A DNA stretch of 35,510 nt. Origin: UBA1858 sp039182865. GTDB taxonomy: Bacteria; Pseudomonadota; Gammaproteobacteria; UBA4575. Positions within the stretch are counted from its first letter, which is position 1; every line of letters begins with the position of its first letter. Below the pieces are notes generated by a model, which searched no databases, had not been told where the DNA came from, and saw nothing but the letters and a program-made list of their open reading frames with translations. Shown piece after piece: positions 1 to 8,572 of this stretch. The position numbers were made by a program, and so were the translations under genes. Location of the stretch: positions 1 to 35,510 of the forward strand of contig JBCDBX010000009.1 in NCBI GenBank assembly GCA_039182865.1, given 5' to 3'.

Positions 1-53
1 GCCACAACAATGACGACTTCAATTAAAGTGAACCCAGAATTGTTTATTTTCAT
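1..53 (-). CDS. gspH: Type II secretion minor pseudopilin GspH (N-terminal fragment)
   Basis: Only the first 17 codons lie in the window; the gene continues past the left edge. The ATG is at 53-51 and the visible peptide is MKINNSGFTLIEVVIVV. This is a prepilin-peptidase site (cleavage after the Gly, N-methylated Phe+1, Glu+5) followed by the start of the hydrophobic helix. The gene lies 62 bases downstream of gspG in the same orientation, and gspH follows gspG in most type II secretion operons. The name therefore rests on the pilin signature plus gene order. Another minor pseudopilin (GspI or GspJ) cannot be excluded from so short a piece. No clear Shine-Dalgarno precedes the ATG. Confidence 0.75.
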   Translation of the reverse strand, partial: MKINNSGFTLIEVVIVV

Positions 54-115
54 TTGCAAAATGTTAATTAAATTTATATTTTTTTTACAGAGAATAAATA
101 TTCAAATAAATGATT

Positions 116-547
116 TTAATCTAAATCAGCGTTGCTGATATCTGTGTTAGCATCAATTCCACCAGGCCGACCATCTGCGCCAAGCGTATACAGATCAAAA
201 TCACTATCATCACCAGGACTTATATATTGATATTCATTTTGCCAAGGATCACTTGGGACCTTCTTTATATAGCCTCCTTTTTGCCAGTTTTTAGCTTCTG
301 GTCCAGATGTAGGTTTATCTACAAGTGCCTCTAAACCTTGATCCGTAGTCGGGTATGTGAAGTTATCAATACGATACATCTGCAAAGCGCTTTCTAAAGC
401 ACGTATATCTTGTCGCGCTTTAACAACCTGTGCTTGGTCGGTTCTTGAAACTACATTTGGTACCACAATCGCTGCGAGGATACCTAGAATAACGAGTACT
501 ACAATGACTTCAATCAATGTAAAGCCTGATTGTTTATGCTTTTTCAT
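116..547 (-). CDS. gspG: Type II secretion major pseudopilin GspG
   Basis: Builds the periplasmic pseudopilus that pushes substrates through the secretin. The protein starts MKKHKQSG and then FTLIEVIVVLVILGILAAIV, a canonical class III leader with cleavage between Gly and Phe, Glu at +5 and one long N-terminal hydrophobic helix. The C-terminal half has the family pattern TDQGLEAL, W..GGYI, DPWQNEYQY and an Asp-rich calcium-loop region. At 143 residues it has the normal GspG length. I place the start at the ATG at 547. An in-frame TTG four codons earlier would open a longer frame, but that stretch contains the GGAG ribosome site, 6 bases before the ATG. The gene lies 35 bases after gspF and before gspH in the same operon. 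Confidence 0.95.
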   Translation of the reverse strand: MKKHKQSGFTLIEVIVVLVILGILAAIVVPNVVSRTDQAQVVKARQDIRALESALQMYRIDNFTYPTTDQGLEALVDKPTSGPEAKNWQKGGYIKKVPSDPWQNEYQYISPGDDSDFDLYTLGADGRPGGIDANTDISNADLD

Positions 548-582
548 CTCTAACTCCAATAAAATACTATGAACTATAAGTG

Positions 583-1803
583 TTAATTAACTAGTTGGTT
601 TAACTCGAAAATAGGCAGCATGATTGCCAAGACTATGCCAAGTACAAGTGCGCCCATTATGACAATCATTAAAGGCTCAAATAATCCTAACGTTGTTGCG
701 ATAATTGTTTTTAATTCTCTTTCCTGCTGTATTGCTGCACGTTCAAGCATATTTTCTAGTTCGCCACTTGCCTCGCCACTTGCAATCATATGTAAAGTCA
801 TGGGCGGAAAGTAGTTTGAGACTTCAAGAGCACTATGAATGCTGGCACCTTCACGAACATTGTCAGCTGCATCTTGTACAGCATGTTTCATTGGTAGATT
901 TGGTATTACTTCAGATGAGATTCTTAATGCCTCTAAAACTGGCACACCCGATGCTGTCAGAATACTTAATGTGCGTGCAAAGCGTGCGGTATTCATGCCG
1001 CGAATGACTTTGCCTGCAATAGGCAAACGTAGTTGTAATAAATGGACTTTTTTCTTAAATGCCTCGCCCTTCATTAGGTATTGAAAGCCTAATACACCCC
1101 CTATAATGCCAATAATCCAGTACCACCAGCTAGCACGTAAAAAATCACTTGTTGCAAGTAAAAACTTAGTGGGAAGAGGTAAGTCATTGCCCAAATCTGC
1201 GAATACTTCTACCACTTGCGGTACAACGTAAGTAAGCAAGCCGATAACAACAATGACGCATATTATTAGCAAAATAACAGGATATATTAATGCTAATGTG
1301 ACGCTCTGTTGCATCTCTTGGCGGCTTTCAGTGTAGTCTGCTAAACGTTCTAATACTGGGTCAAGATGTCCTGATTTTTCACCTGCTGCAACAGTAGCTC
1401 GATATAATTCAGGAAATGTTGAAGGAAATTGTTCAAATCCACTTTCTAAACTATGGCCTTCTGTGACTCTTGAACGGACGCCTAAAATTGTGCGAGTGAC
1501 ACGTGCTTTTTCAGATTGTTTTGCAACAGTCCGCAAGGCTTCCTCAAGAGGTGTTCCAGATTGTAATAAGGTAGCAAGTTGGCGGGTAAACATGGCCAAC
1601 TCACTTGAGTTCATTCCCTTGCCAAAAGAGAATAGGGGTTCATTCTTCTTTTTAGAGCCTTTTTGTACAACCGATCGAATATCTAAAGGTGTCAGACCTT
1701 TTGCACGAAGAGATTGACGTGCATTCTTTGGACTATCGCCTTCAATCACTCCTTTCTTCTGGCGACCCGCAACATCCAGTGCACTGTATTCAAAGGCAGG
1801 CAT
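583..1803 (-). CDS. gspF: Type II secretion inner-membrane platform protein GspF
   Basis: Polytopic core of the secretion platform that couples the GspE ATPase to pseudopilus assembly. The 406 residues begin MPAFEYSALD, typical of GspF, and contain the two repeated cytoplasmic GspF domains (about residues 70-195 and 270-395), each with the FTRQLATLLQSG / FARTLSILTASG style motif. There are three hydrophobic segments: about 168-195, 225-243 and 372-401. Length and architecture are standard. It starts 12 bases after the gspE stop and is followed by gspG after 35 bases, so it is part of one transcription unit with gspC to gspH. Nothing looks truncated. Confidence 0.96.
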   Translation of the reverse strand: MPAFEYSALDVAGRQKKGVIEGDSPKNARQSLRAKGLTPLDIRSVVQKGSKKKNEPLFSFGKGMNSSELAMFTRQLATLLQSGTPLEEALRTVAKQSEKARVTRTILGVRSRVTEGHSLESGFEQFPSTFPELYRATVAAGEKSGHLDPVLERLADYTESRQEMQQSVTLALIYPVILLIICVIVVIGLLTYVVPQVVEVFADLGNDLPLPTKFLLATSDFLRASWWYWIIGIIGGVLGFQYLMKGEAFKKKVHLLQLRLPIAGKVIRGMNTARFARTLSILTASGVPVLEALRISSEVIPNLPMKHAVQDAADNVREGASIHSALEVSNYFPPMTLHMIASGEASGELENMLERAAIQQERELKTIIATTLGLFEPLMIVIMGALVLGIVLAIMLPIFELNQLVN

Positions 1804-1815
1804 GTTAAATCTCGA

Positions 1816-3315
1816 TTAATTTTCGCGTGTTACTCGCATGACTTCCTCGAGCGTTGTCTTGCCTTGCAAAACTAGTCGCACGCCATCTTGTCGAATGCTA
1901 GGAGATATTTTGCGAGCATATTCTTCTAATTCTTGTTCAGCTCCGATATCGTGAATCATGCTACGGAAAGTATTATCAAGAGTAATAAATTCATAAATGC
2001 CTGATCGACCTACGTAACCTGTACCATTACATGCAGGACATCCACGAGCAGAATAAATAGTCGGTGTTTCATTGAGCCCAGAGCCATATTCGGCCAAGTT
2101 TAATTGTTCATACTCCATAGAAGTTGCCGCATGTGGCTCCTTACAGTTTTCGCAAAGCACACGGACCAAACGTTGGGCCAATACTCCTAATAAACTTGAT
2201 GCTAGCAAAAAAGGTTCTACGCCCATGTCACGCATGCGGGTAATCGCGCCGACAGCAGTATTTGTATGCAAAGTTGAAAATACTAAATGTCCAGTCAAAC
2301 TTGCTTGGACAGCAATCTGTGCGGTTTCCAAATCTCGAATCTCACCAACCATTACCACATCTGGATCTTGTCGAAGAATAGCGCGCAGTCCACGAGCAAA
2401 TGTCATATCGACTTTTGCATTTACCTGAGTTTGACCTATGCCATCAAGAAAATATTCAATTGGATCTTCAACTGTCAAAATATTTCGTGACTTAGTATTT
2501 AATTCACTTAAGGCAGCATATAGTGTTGTTGTTTTTCCGGAGCCTGTTGGACCCGTTACAAGAATAATGCCATGGGGTTTTTTGATTGTTTCGGATAGCT
2601 TTGATTTAAGCTCTCGGGTTAGACCAAGGTGAGATAAATCCAAACGACCCGCTTGTTTATCTAATAGACGCATCACAACTCGTTCACCGTGACCAGAGGG
2701 TAATGTTGAAACCCTCACATCAACAGGACGACCTGCAACTCTTAAAGAGATACGACCATCTTGAGGCAAACGTTTCTCCGCAATGTCCAAGTTTGCCATC
2801 ACCTTAATCCGCGAAACAATTAAGACACCTGTGTTTTTTGGAGGTTGTAAAACTTCGCGCAATACACCGTCGACACGTAATCGAATGGAGAGTCTTTCTT
2901 CAAATGATTCAATATGGATATCAGAGGCATTTTCTCTAACTGCTTGGGTGAGTAATGCATTCAATAAACGAATAATTGGTGCATCATCATCAGCTTCCAT
3001 TAAGTCTTGTGGTTCAGGAATTGAATCTGCAAGACTGGCCAGGTCTAAGTCTTCACCTAAATCTTCCATCATCGCAAGCGATGTATTTGAGTCACTATCG
3101 TAAACTTTTGTTAATAGCTCATCGAACTCATCTTGTTCTAATGGTTTAAATGCAATGGGTGTGCCTAAGAAACGTTGAATCTCTTTGATCGCATTCATCT
3201 TTACACCAGGCCGCTGAAAAACAATGATGCGTCCATTTATTTCATTGCCAACAAGTACGCCATGCCTTTTAGCAAAGCTATAAGGAGGTCGTTTAGGTTC
3301 TAGTGCAGTAGGCAT
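1816..3315 (-). CDS. gspE: Type II secretion ATPase GspE
   Basis: Cytoplasmic hexameric ATPase that powers pseudopilus extension. It has 499 residues. The N-terminal N1E-like region (about 1-100) should contact GspL. The ATPase core has Walker A GPTGSGKT at 255-262, an Asp box around EDPIEY (283-288), Walker B with DPDVVMVGE ending at Glu325, and a His box around 341-353. A zinc-binding tetracysteine motif (C388, C391, C426, C429) is the family mark that separates GspE from most PilT-type ATPases. The start lies 2 bases after the gspD stop with no obvious Shine-Dalgarno, which suggests translational coupling to gspD. No catalytic residue is missing. Confidence 0.97.
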   Translation of the reverse strand: MPTALEPKRPPYSFAKRHGVLVGNEINGRIIVFQRPGVKMNAIKEIQRFLGTPIAFKPLEQDEFDELLTKVYDSDSNTSLAMMEDLGEDLDLASLADSIPEPQDLMEADDDAPIIRLLNALLTQAVRENASDIHIESFEERLSIRLRVDGVLREVLQPPKNTGVLIVSRIKVMANLDIAEKRLPQDGRISLRVAGRPVDVRVSTLPSGHGERVVMRLLDKQAGRLDLSHLGLTRELKSKLSETIKKPHGIILVTGPTGSGKTTTLYAALSELNTKSRNILTVEDPIEYFLDGIGQTQVNAKVDMTFARGLRAILRQDPDVVMVGEIRDLETAQIAVQASLTGHLVFSTLHTNTAVGAITRMRDMGVEPFLLASSLLGVLAQRLVRVLCENCKEPHAATSMEYEQLNLAEYGSGLNETPTIYSARGCPACNGTGYVGRSGIYEFITLDNTFRSMIHDIGAEQELEEYARKISPSIRQDGVRLVLQGKTTLEEVMRVTREN

Positions 3316-3317
3316 TA

Positions 3318-5312
3318 TTATTGATTATTAGATGTTGGAGATTGTGGAACAAATGCACCATTTGCATTAGGCGTTGAATTTTCTTCCACACTTTTAGGTA
3401 ATTGTGTAACTAAATCATCCAAATCAGGAAAGGGTGTATAGTTTTCTCGTATTAAGCCTCGATCTTCAAACTCAGTTTCAATATGCCTTTCACGAATGAA
3501 ATCATATTTAGCACCCGTCATAAGATTTGCACTTGCCTGATTGCGTAAAATAACAGGGTGTATAAATACCATTAGGTTCTGTTTTTGCTTGGAGGTTGTG
3601 GTGTTTTTAAACAAGTTACCAACAATGGGGATATCACCAATTAATGGCACCTTGGTAACGGTGTCTCTATAGTCATCTTGTGTGAGTCCGCCTAGAACTA
3701 AAATATCATCATTGTCCACCATCACCGATGTCGAGATTCTTCTGTCATTTGTAATCAAATCAGAGGCCACACTTGAGCTAGAAATCGTTGATGACTCTTG
3801 TTCAATTTGAAGACGTACACTATCTCCTTCATTAATTTGTGGGGTGATTCTGAGTGTAATACCTACATCTTGACGTTCAATTGTCTGAAAAGGGTTAACA
3901 GCATTGTTACCATCGTTAGTAAAAGACCCAGTCACAAAAGGTACATTTTGTGCCACTACAATTTCGGCTTCTTCATTATCCAGCGTAACTAGTGTTGGAG
4001 TGGAAAGAATATTGGTTGATGCATCACCTTCTAATGCTTCAATCAAGATACCCCATTGAGTACCACCTCCAATATCTGCAGCGCCCAATGAGAGCCCAGC
4101 GGCGACTGAGAAAGGGTCTTGAATTACATTGATAATGTTGCCTGTATTAATAGAGGAAATTGCCGGCCCGGCTGAGCCGTCATCATCAGGAACGATGAAG
4201 CCTTCAGCGCCTAGAGATCTTGAAAGATCCGTTGAGACTTCTGCAATAACAGTTTCAACTAAGACTTGTGCGCGACGAACATCAAGTTTACTAATGACTT
4301 TGCGTAGACTTTCAAATTGAGCGGGGGCTGCTGTGATGATGAGGGCATTGTTTGCGGCATCAGCTTGAATATTAATATCTTCGCGACCTGTACCACCAGC
4401 ATTTCCAGCAGCTTCTTGTTGTTGTGATTCAAATTCAGCAATGCCTTGTAAGATAGGTGCTATTTCTTCAGCTACAGCATAATGTAAGTATACAACCTGC
4501 GTATTTCCAGAGCCCTCAATTGGTGTATCCAAATGCGCGATTAAGCCACGAATTCTGATTTTTGCTGCATTGTCACCTGAGAGTAGAATGCTATTCGTTC
4601 TCTCATCTGCAGCCAAGGTTGGTGCGCCAGGCCCTTGAGGGTTTTGTCCGCTCGCGGAACGTAGTGAATTTATTATTTGAACGACTTCTGTTGCAGAAGC
4701 ATGCTTTAATCGAATAATTTCAATTTCTTGGGAGTCAGGTTGGTCAATTTTGTTAATAATTCTTTCAAGCCTTGTGATATTTGCCGCACGATCAGATATC
4801 ACAATCATGTTGCTATCGGGATAAGCTGCTAAATGTCCCTGCTGAGGTACTAGAGGTCTCAAGATTGGCACAAGTTGTGCGGCGGGAACATTTTCTACTT
4901 TGATAACTCGAGTTACTAGTGCATCTCCTTCAGTAGATGACGTTGCTATATTACCTGGCCCCTGCTTAGCATTCACATCTGGAAGAATCTTAATAATATT
5001 ACCGACTTGCACAGTGGCAAAGCCATGAACTTGCAAGACAGACAGAAAAACTTCATAAATTTCTTCTTTGTCCATTGGGCGTGCCGACACAACCGTCACT
5101 TTGGCCTTAACACGCGGATCAACAATGAAGTTTTTGCCAGTGATTTCCGCCACTGTTTCGATTAGCGATTGCAGATCGGCATTCTTGAGGTTGAGTGTTA
5201 TATCTGCATCAGATGAGGCATTTGTACTAAGTAGAAATGCAAGCAGTAGACAGGCTAGAAGATTTCGAATTCTTAAGTGGAAGGAGTATTTGAACTTCAT
5301 AATTTTAAGCAT
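3318..5312 (-). CDS. gspD: Type II secretion secretin GspD
   Basis: Forms the outer-membrane secretin channel. The 664-residue precursor has a basic N-terminus, a hydrophobic stretch (about 18-30) and likely Sec cleavage near the NASSDA segment. The N0 domain begins at ITLNLKNADLQSLIETVAEI, followed by N1-N3 KH-like domains with repeated VVQIINSLR / APILQGIAEF segments and an inserted Gly/Gln-rich linker. The secretin domain carries VLGGLTQDD and PLIGDIPIVGNLF (about 535-575) and ends the barrel at NLMVFIHPVILR. The last 60 residues (GAKYDFIRERHIETEFED onward) look like an S-domain, which in other systems binds a pilotin. The tail is rich in Asn, Pro and Ser. It lies 113 bases after gspC, a larger gap than elsewhere in the operon. 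Confidence 0.97.
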   Translation of the reverse strand: MLKIMKFKYSFHLRIRNLLACLLLAFLLSTNASSDADITLNLKNADLQSLIETVAEITGKNFIVDPRVKAKVTVVSARPMDKEEIYEVFLSVLQVHGFATVQVGNIIKILPDVNAKQGPGNIATSSTEGDALVTRVIKVENVPAAQLVPILRPLVPQQGHLAAYPDSNMIVISDRAANITRLERIINKIDQPDSQEIEIIRLKHASATEVVQIINSLRSASGQNPQGPGAPTLAADERTNSILLSGDNAAKIRIRGLIAHLDTPIEGSGNTQVVYLHYAVAEEIAPILQGIAEFESQQQEAAGNAGGTGREDINIQADAANNALIITAAPAQFESLRKVISKLDVRRAQVLVETVIAEVSTDLSRSLGAEGFIVPDDDGSAGPAISSINTGNIINVIQDPFSVAAGLSLGAADIGGGTQWGILIEALEGDASTNILSTPTLVTLDNEEAEIVVAQNVPFVTGSFTNDGNNAVNPFQTIERQDVGITLRITPQINEGDSVRLQIEQESSTISSSSVASDLITNDRRISTSVMVDNDDILVLGGLTQDDYRDTVTKVPLIGDIPIVGNLFKNTTTSKQKQNLMVFIHPVILRNQASANLMTGAKYDFIRERHIETEFEDRGLIRENYTPFPDLDDLVTQLPKSVEENSTPNANGAFVPQSPTSNNQ

Positions 5313-5425
5313 ATATCTTTTCTAATATTTTAACTAAGTAAAATGACATAAGTATTTATATTTTGGTGCAATATTAGATTATCCGGTAAGTAGTGTTAAC
5401 TTGGTCACATGGAGGCACAAATGGT

Positions 5426-6361
5426 CTAATCTAGGTTATGAACAAGAGTCATCGGGGTGCCTTCTCGTAATAACGTTAATTGAAGCTCGTCGGCTGTGAT
5501 TAACTTTTGTAACGCCTGAGAAGCCTTATTTGGGTTATCTAAGTCAACATTATTGATAGATACCACGATATCTCCATCCATAAAGCCTAAATCGTAAAAT
5601 AATGCTGGATCCTCATTTTCAACTGGATTAACTTGATAGCCCTGAAAAGAGCCAGTTTCAAGATTATTTGAAGGGCTAATCGCTACATATTTTCGGAGTG
5701 ATGATGGATTTTTGATCAAATTATCTCTTAGGTTTGATAAAGGTGTTTCGTCATCATCATCTTCAAGAATCTCCTCTTGAATGGGCTTTTGATTGTTTGC
5801 TGGTAGTGAGCTTGTCTCATTACTATTTAAGCCAGCTAATCCTTTTGCAGTTGCCCTTGGGAGTGAAAGTTTCTCATTCCTACCAGAACGGTTAAGTATT
5901 ACGTAATCAGAGTAAACAGAATTTAAAGTAACACCTGATATTATTTCGTCATCTATATGATATAACTTATGTTTTCTAGATTGATCTTCAATGATTGCAT
6001 AACCATCGCCTGAGCCTAAGGCTAATACACCACTCAATGTTAAATTTAGTGATGTGTCAGGAGCGTCTTCATCGACTTTTATGTCTACTTTATTGGATGC
6101 TGCGACTCTACCCATCAAATTAAGACGTGCTATTTGATTTGCATAATCGGGTTTAGGGGTTGGAGGGGCAACTAGCTTTGGTGGTGATGTTGGAATCCTG
6201 GTATTGCTTACTGTCTGTTCAACTGAGTTATCACCCACTAGACTCCAGACAACTTGAGCAGAGCTAATTCCAATTAACACAACAAGTACATAGCATAAAA
6301 TACGAGGAATATAGATCATATTTCTCTGCATGAAAAAAGGCATTTGAAGTGATGAAATCAT
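5426..6361 (-). CDS. gspC: Type II secretion inner-membrane protein GspC
   Basis: Links the inner-membrane platform to the secretin. The 311 residues comprise a short cytoplasmic N-terminus, one transmembrane helix (about 17-41, IPRILCYVLVVLIGISSAQV) and a Pro-rich linker. A homology-region domain follows (about 90-165; LTLSGVLALGSGDGYAIIED is characteristic), then an acidic linker with a DDDDE run, and a C-terminal PDZ domain (about 217-310; GYQVNP, LGFMDGDIVVSINNVDLDNP). It is the first gene of the operon. The exact start is uncertain: ATGs also occur at residues 7, 11 and 15 and none has a strong ribosome site. The TAG stop is at 5428-5426. Its promoter should lie in 6362-6590, but I see no convincing -35/-10 pair on the minus strand. 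Confidence 0.93.
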   Translation of the reverse strand: MISSLQMPFFMQRNMIYIPRILCYVLVVLIGISSAQVVWSLVGDNSVEQTVSNTRIPTSPPKLVAPPTPKPDYANQIARLNLMGRVAASNKVDIKVDEDAPDTSLNLTLSGVLALGSGDGYAIIEDQSRKHKLYHIDDEIISGVTLNSVYSDYVILNRSGRNEKLSLPRATAKGLAGLNSNETSSLPANNQKPIQEEILEDDDDETPLSNLRDNLIKNPSSLRKYVAISPSNNLETGSFQGYQVNPVENEDPALFYDLGFMDGDIVVSINNVDLDNPNKASQALQKLITADELQLTLLREGTPMTLVHNLD

Positions 6362-6480
6362 ACAAAAATTCTTCAGACAATGTGATTCAGTTCAGAAGTT
6401 TACTGAATTTTTCTAAATTTATCCGAACTTTCCCGATAAGGCTGTGAATTAAACGAGTGATCAGAGATTTTAGGGTCTGC

Positions 6481-6509
6481 TTGACGGCCTAGCTAATCTA
6501 AAGTAGTGT
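6481..6509 (+). promoter_or_regulatory. Likely promoter of tRNA-Glu
   Basis: TTGACG at 6481-6486, a 17-base spacer, then TAGTGT at 6504-6509, followed by a GC-rich TCGCGGCC discriminator. This layout (strong -35, weak TAnnnT -10, GC-rich discriminator) is usual for stable-RNA promoters under stringent control. It would give a leader of roughly 75 bases before the mature tRNA. A nearer TATCAT at 6555-6560 has no -35 at proper spacing. Confidence 0.5.
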
Positions 6510-6590
6510 TCGCGGCCGACTTGATTGAAAGTCCCTGCAAAGCCTTAGATTTCCTATCATAGAGCTTTTAGAATTCAGATCTATCATCAT

Positions 6591-6666
6591 GTCCCCATCG
6601 TCTAGAGGCCTAGGACATCGCCCTTTCACGGCGACAACAGGGGTTCGAATCCCCTTGGGGACGCCA
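6591..6666 (+). tRNA. tRNA-Glu (anticodon UUC)
   Basis: 76 bases fold as a standard tRNA. A 7-bp acceptor stem (6591-6597 with 6656-6662) is perfectly paired. The anticodon arm TCGCC/GGCGA encloses loop CTTTCAC with anticodon TTC at 6625-6627. The T arm AGGGG-TTCGAAT-CCCCT is normal. Discriminator G6663 and an encoded CCA (6664-6666) close the gene. The sequence is nearly the enterobacterial tRNA-Glu. It stands alone, with no 16S/23S sequence beside it, and is divergent from gspC. No G/C-rich terminator hairpin follows; only an AT-rich ATATGCATAT palindrome and T-runs are seen. Confidence 0.98.
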
Positions 6667-6851
6667 TTTTATATGCATATTTTATTTGTCTGAGAATCAT
6701 TTTTTCAACTCGACATTGACGCGCGGGATGATTGTTATGCCCATATACACGTTTTAGACAGGTTTAGTTCATTATCAATAGAATTTAGTGAATGCTCTTT
6801 GCCTAATATGTTCGATGCATGTTAGTGCTCATTGAGGAATATTTATAAACC

Positions 6852-6885
6852 CACTAAAAGTTAGATATAAATGATCAATTTAGTG
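6852..6885. repeat. Inverted repeat upstream of the export operon
   Basis: CACTAAA (6852-6858) and TTTAGTG (6879-6885) form a 7-bp inverted repeat with a 20-base spacer, about 75 bases upstream of the first export gene. The right arm belongs to a 9-mer AATTTAGTG (6877-6885) that recurs directly at 6782-6790. A weak promoter-like pair (TTGATT 6886-6891, 17 bases, AATAGT 6909-6914) directly follows. It could be an operator for a local regulator, but no regulator gene is in the window. This is inference from pattern only. Confidence 0.3.
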
Positions 6886-6959
6886 TTGATTCTTCTTCAA
6901 ATATACAGAATAGTTCATATTACTCAGCATCAAATCTGATCGAATTTAAAAGGAATATT

Positions 6960-8543
6960 TTGTTAGCAAAACTTGATTTACAAATCATAGGGCTATTTCT
7001 TTTATTTACCTTAGTACTTTCAGGTTGTGCAGCCGTTGGGCCTAATTTTTCTTTGCCAGAAAGTAAAGTTGATAACGAATGGATTAACTATAAAGCACCT
7101 GATGTTCCACAAAGTGATCAGTTTCAAGTTGAATGGTGGGAACAATTTGAAGACGATATTCTGAATAGATTGATTGAGGCCGCAAAAGAAAATAGCCCAA
7201 CCTTGCAATCTGCCGGTGTCAAAGTTGTTCAATTTCTTGCTCAGTATGATATAGACGTCGGTAATCTTTATCCGCAAACACAGGTAATTGATGGCGTTGT
7301 TGACTATGAACGACTAAGTAGTGATTTAATTGATGCGGTACCGGGTCTTGATAGAGATCTTTTTACCGATTCGTTAGAGTTCAAAGCATCTTGGGAGTTA
7401 GATGTTTGGGGAAAATTCCGTCGCAATATTGAGGCGGGAAACGCGGATTTTCTCACTACTGTGGCATCGTATGATGATGCATTAGTGACTCTGATTGCAG
7501 AAGTTGCAAGTACCTATTTGACAGTCCGAGAGCTTGAAAAACGTATTCAAGTTGCAGAAGAAAACGTGGAGCTGCAACAGGAGTCTTTTCGGATTGCAAA
7601 AGTGCGTTTTGAAACAGGTGAAACAAGTGAACTTGATATGCGCCAGGCTGAGTCACAGTTAGCAAATACTCAGTCACAAGTGCCCGCGTTGAAAGAGACC
7701 CTTCAACAAAACAAGAATGCTTTGGCTTTATTGATTGGTGAGACACCCAGCAAAATCATTCCATATCTTGAAATAGACATAGGTCATTTGCCGGCAGCTC
7801 CTGCAGAAATATTTACAGGAGTACCACGAGATTTATTGAGGCGACGTCCTGATATTCGTGAAGCGGAATATACAGCTGCGGCTCAGTCAGCGTTGATAGG
7901 TGCGACTAAAGCTGAGTTATATCCTTCCTTTTCTCTGAGTGGAGTATTTGGTTTTTCCTCAACGAATATTGGTAGTTCTTCTTTAGATGATATCTTTCAA
8001 TGGGACAATCGAGTCATACAAGGATCAGCTGGTTTTACTTTTCCTATTTTTAATTATGGGCGTATTGTTAATGCAGTGCGAGTACAGGATGCAGTATTTC
8101 AACAAGCTGTATTAAATTATCAAAATACGGTTCTTTCAGCACAAAAAGATGTGGAGGATGCGTTGGTATCTTATATCTATTCACAAGAACAGTCCCAATT
8201 TCTTGCAGTTGCTTCAAGCTCCTCTAAACGATCAGCAGAATTATCTGTTTTGCAGTATAAAGCTGGTGCAACAGATTTTACGACCGTACTTACCGCTGCA
8301 CAAAGCAGACTCGATGCAGAAGATGCCTATGTACAATCACAAGGAAATATATTGCAGGGTATCGTTTCTATATATCGTGAAATCGGAGGAGGCTGGGAAA
8401 GCCGTTCTGATAAACCTTTTATTTCACCAGAGTTGCAAAAAGAAATGGGTGAACGCACAAACTGGGATGACAAACTTGAGCTCAAGAGTGAAATCTTAAT
8501 TGAAGTAGAAGTGGAAGTTGAAGAAGTGGAAATAATTGAATAA
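6960..8543 (+). CDS. RND efflux outer-membrane channel lipoprotein (OprM/NodT family)
   Basis: TolC-like trimeric outer-membrane exit duct of a tripartite pump. The 527 residues start at a TTG, supported by AAGGA at 6950-6954, five bases upstream; no ATG fits. A lipoprotein signal peptide ends at lipobox LSGC with Cys23, followed by AAVGPNF, typical of OprM/NodT proteins. Two outer-membrane efflux protein repeats follow: about 60-250 with the coiled-coil segment LREL..RI..AEENVELQQESF, and about 275-475 with the DLLRRRPDIREAEY motif. After the usual end of the fold there is a 25-residue acidic tail with a VEVEVEEVE run. It is the first gene of a four-gene operon with adaptor, RND pump and MFS transporter. 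Confidence 0.93.
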   Translation: MLAKLDLQIIGLFLLFTLVLSGCAAVGPNFSLPESKVDNEWINYKAPDVPQSDQFQVEWWEQFEDDILNRLIEAAKENSPTLQSAGVKVVQFLAQYDIDVGNLYPQTQVIDGVVDYERLSSDLIDAVPGLDRDLFTDSLEFKASWELDVWGKFRRNIEAGNADFLTTVASYDDALVTLIAEVASTYLTVRELEKRIQVAEENVELQQESFRIAKVRFETGETSELDMRQAESQLANTQSQVPALKETLQQNKNALALLIGETPSKIIPYLEIDIGHLPAAPAEIFTGVPRDLLRRRPDIREAEYTAAAQSALIGATKAELYPSFSLSGVFGFSSTNIGSSSLDDIFQWDNRVIQGSAGFTFPIFNYGRIVNAVRVQDAVFQQAVLNYQNTVLSAQKDVEDALVSYIYSQEQSQFLAVASSSSKRSAELSVLQYKAGATDFTTVLTAAQSRLDAEDAYVQSQGNILQGIVSIYREIGGGWESRSDKPFISPELQKEMGERTNWDDKLELKSEILIEVEVEVEEVEIIE

Positions 8544-8572
8544 TGATAAGTCGAAATCGTAAAGGATACGTC

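Noticed and set aside
548..559. TTG-initiated four-residue extension of GspG
   Set aside because: The stretch contains the GGAG ribosome site of the ATG at 547, and the shorter leader is normal for the family.
6671..6680. ATATGCATAT palindrome after tRNA-Glu as a terminator
   Set aside because: It has almost no G/C and no proper loop, and the T content nearby reflects the AT-rich background.
8543..8572. ATG at 8543 overlapping the channel-gene stop as the adaptor start
   Set aside because: AAAGGA at 8561-8566 is well placed for ATG 8573, which also gives a clean signal peptide.
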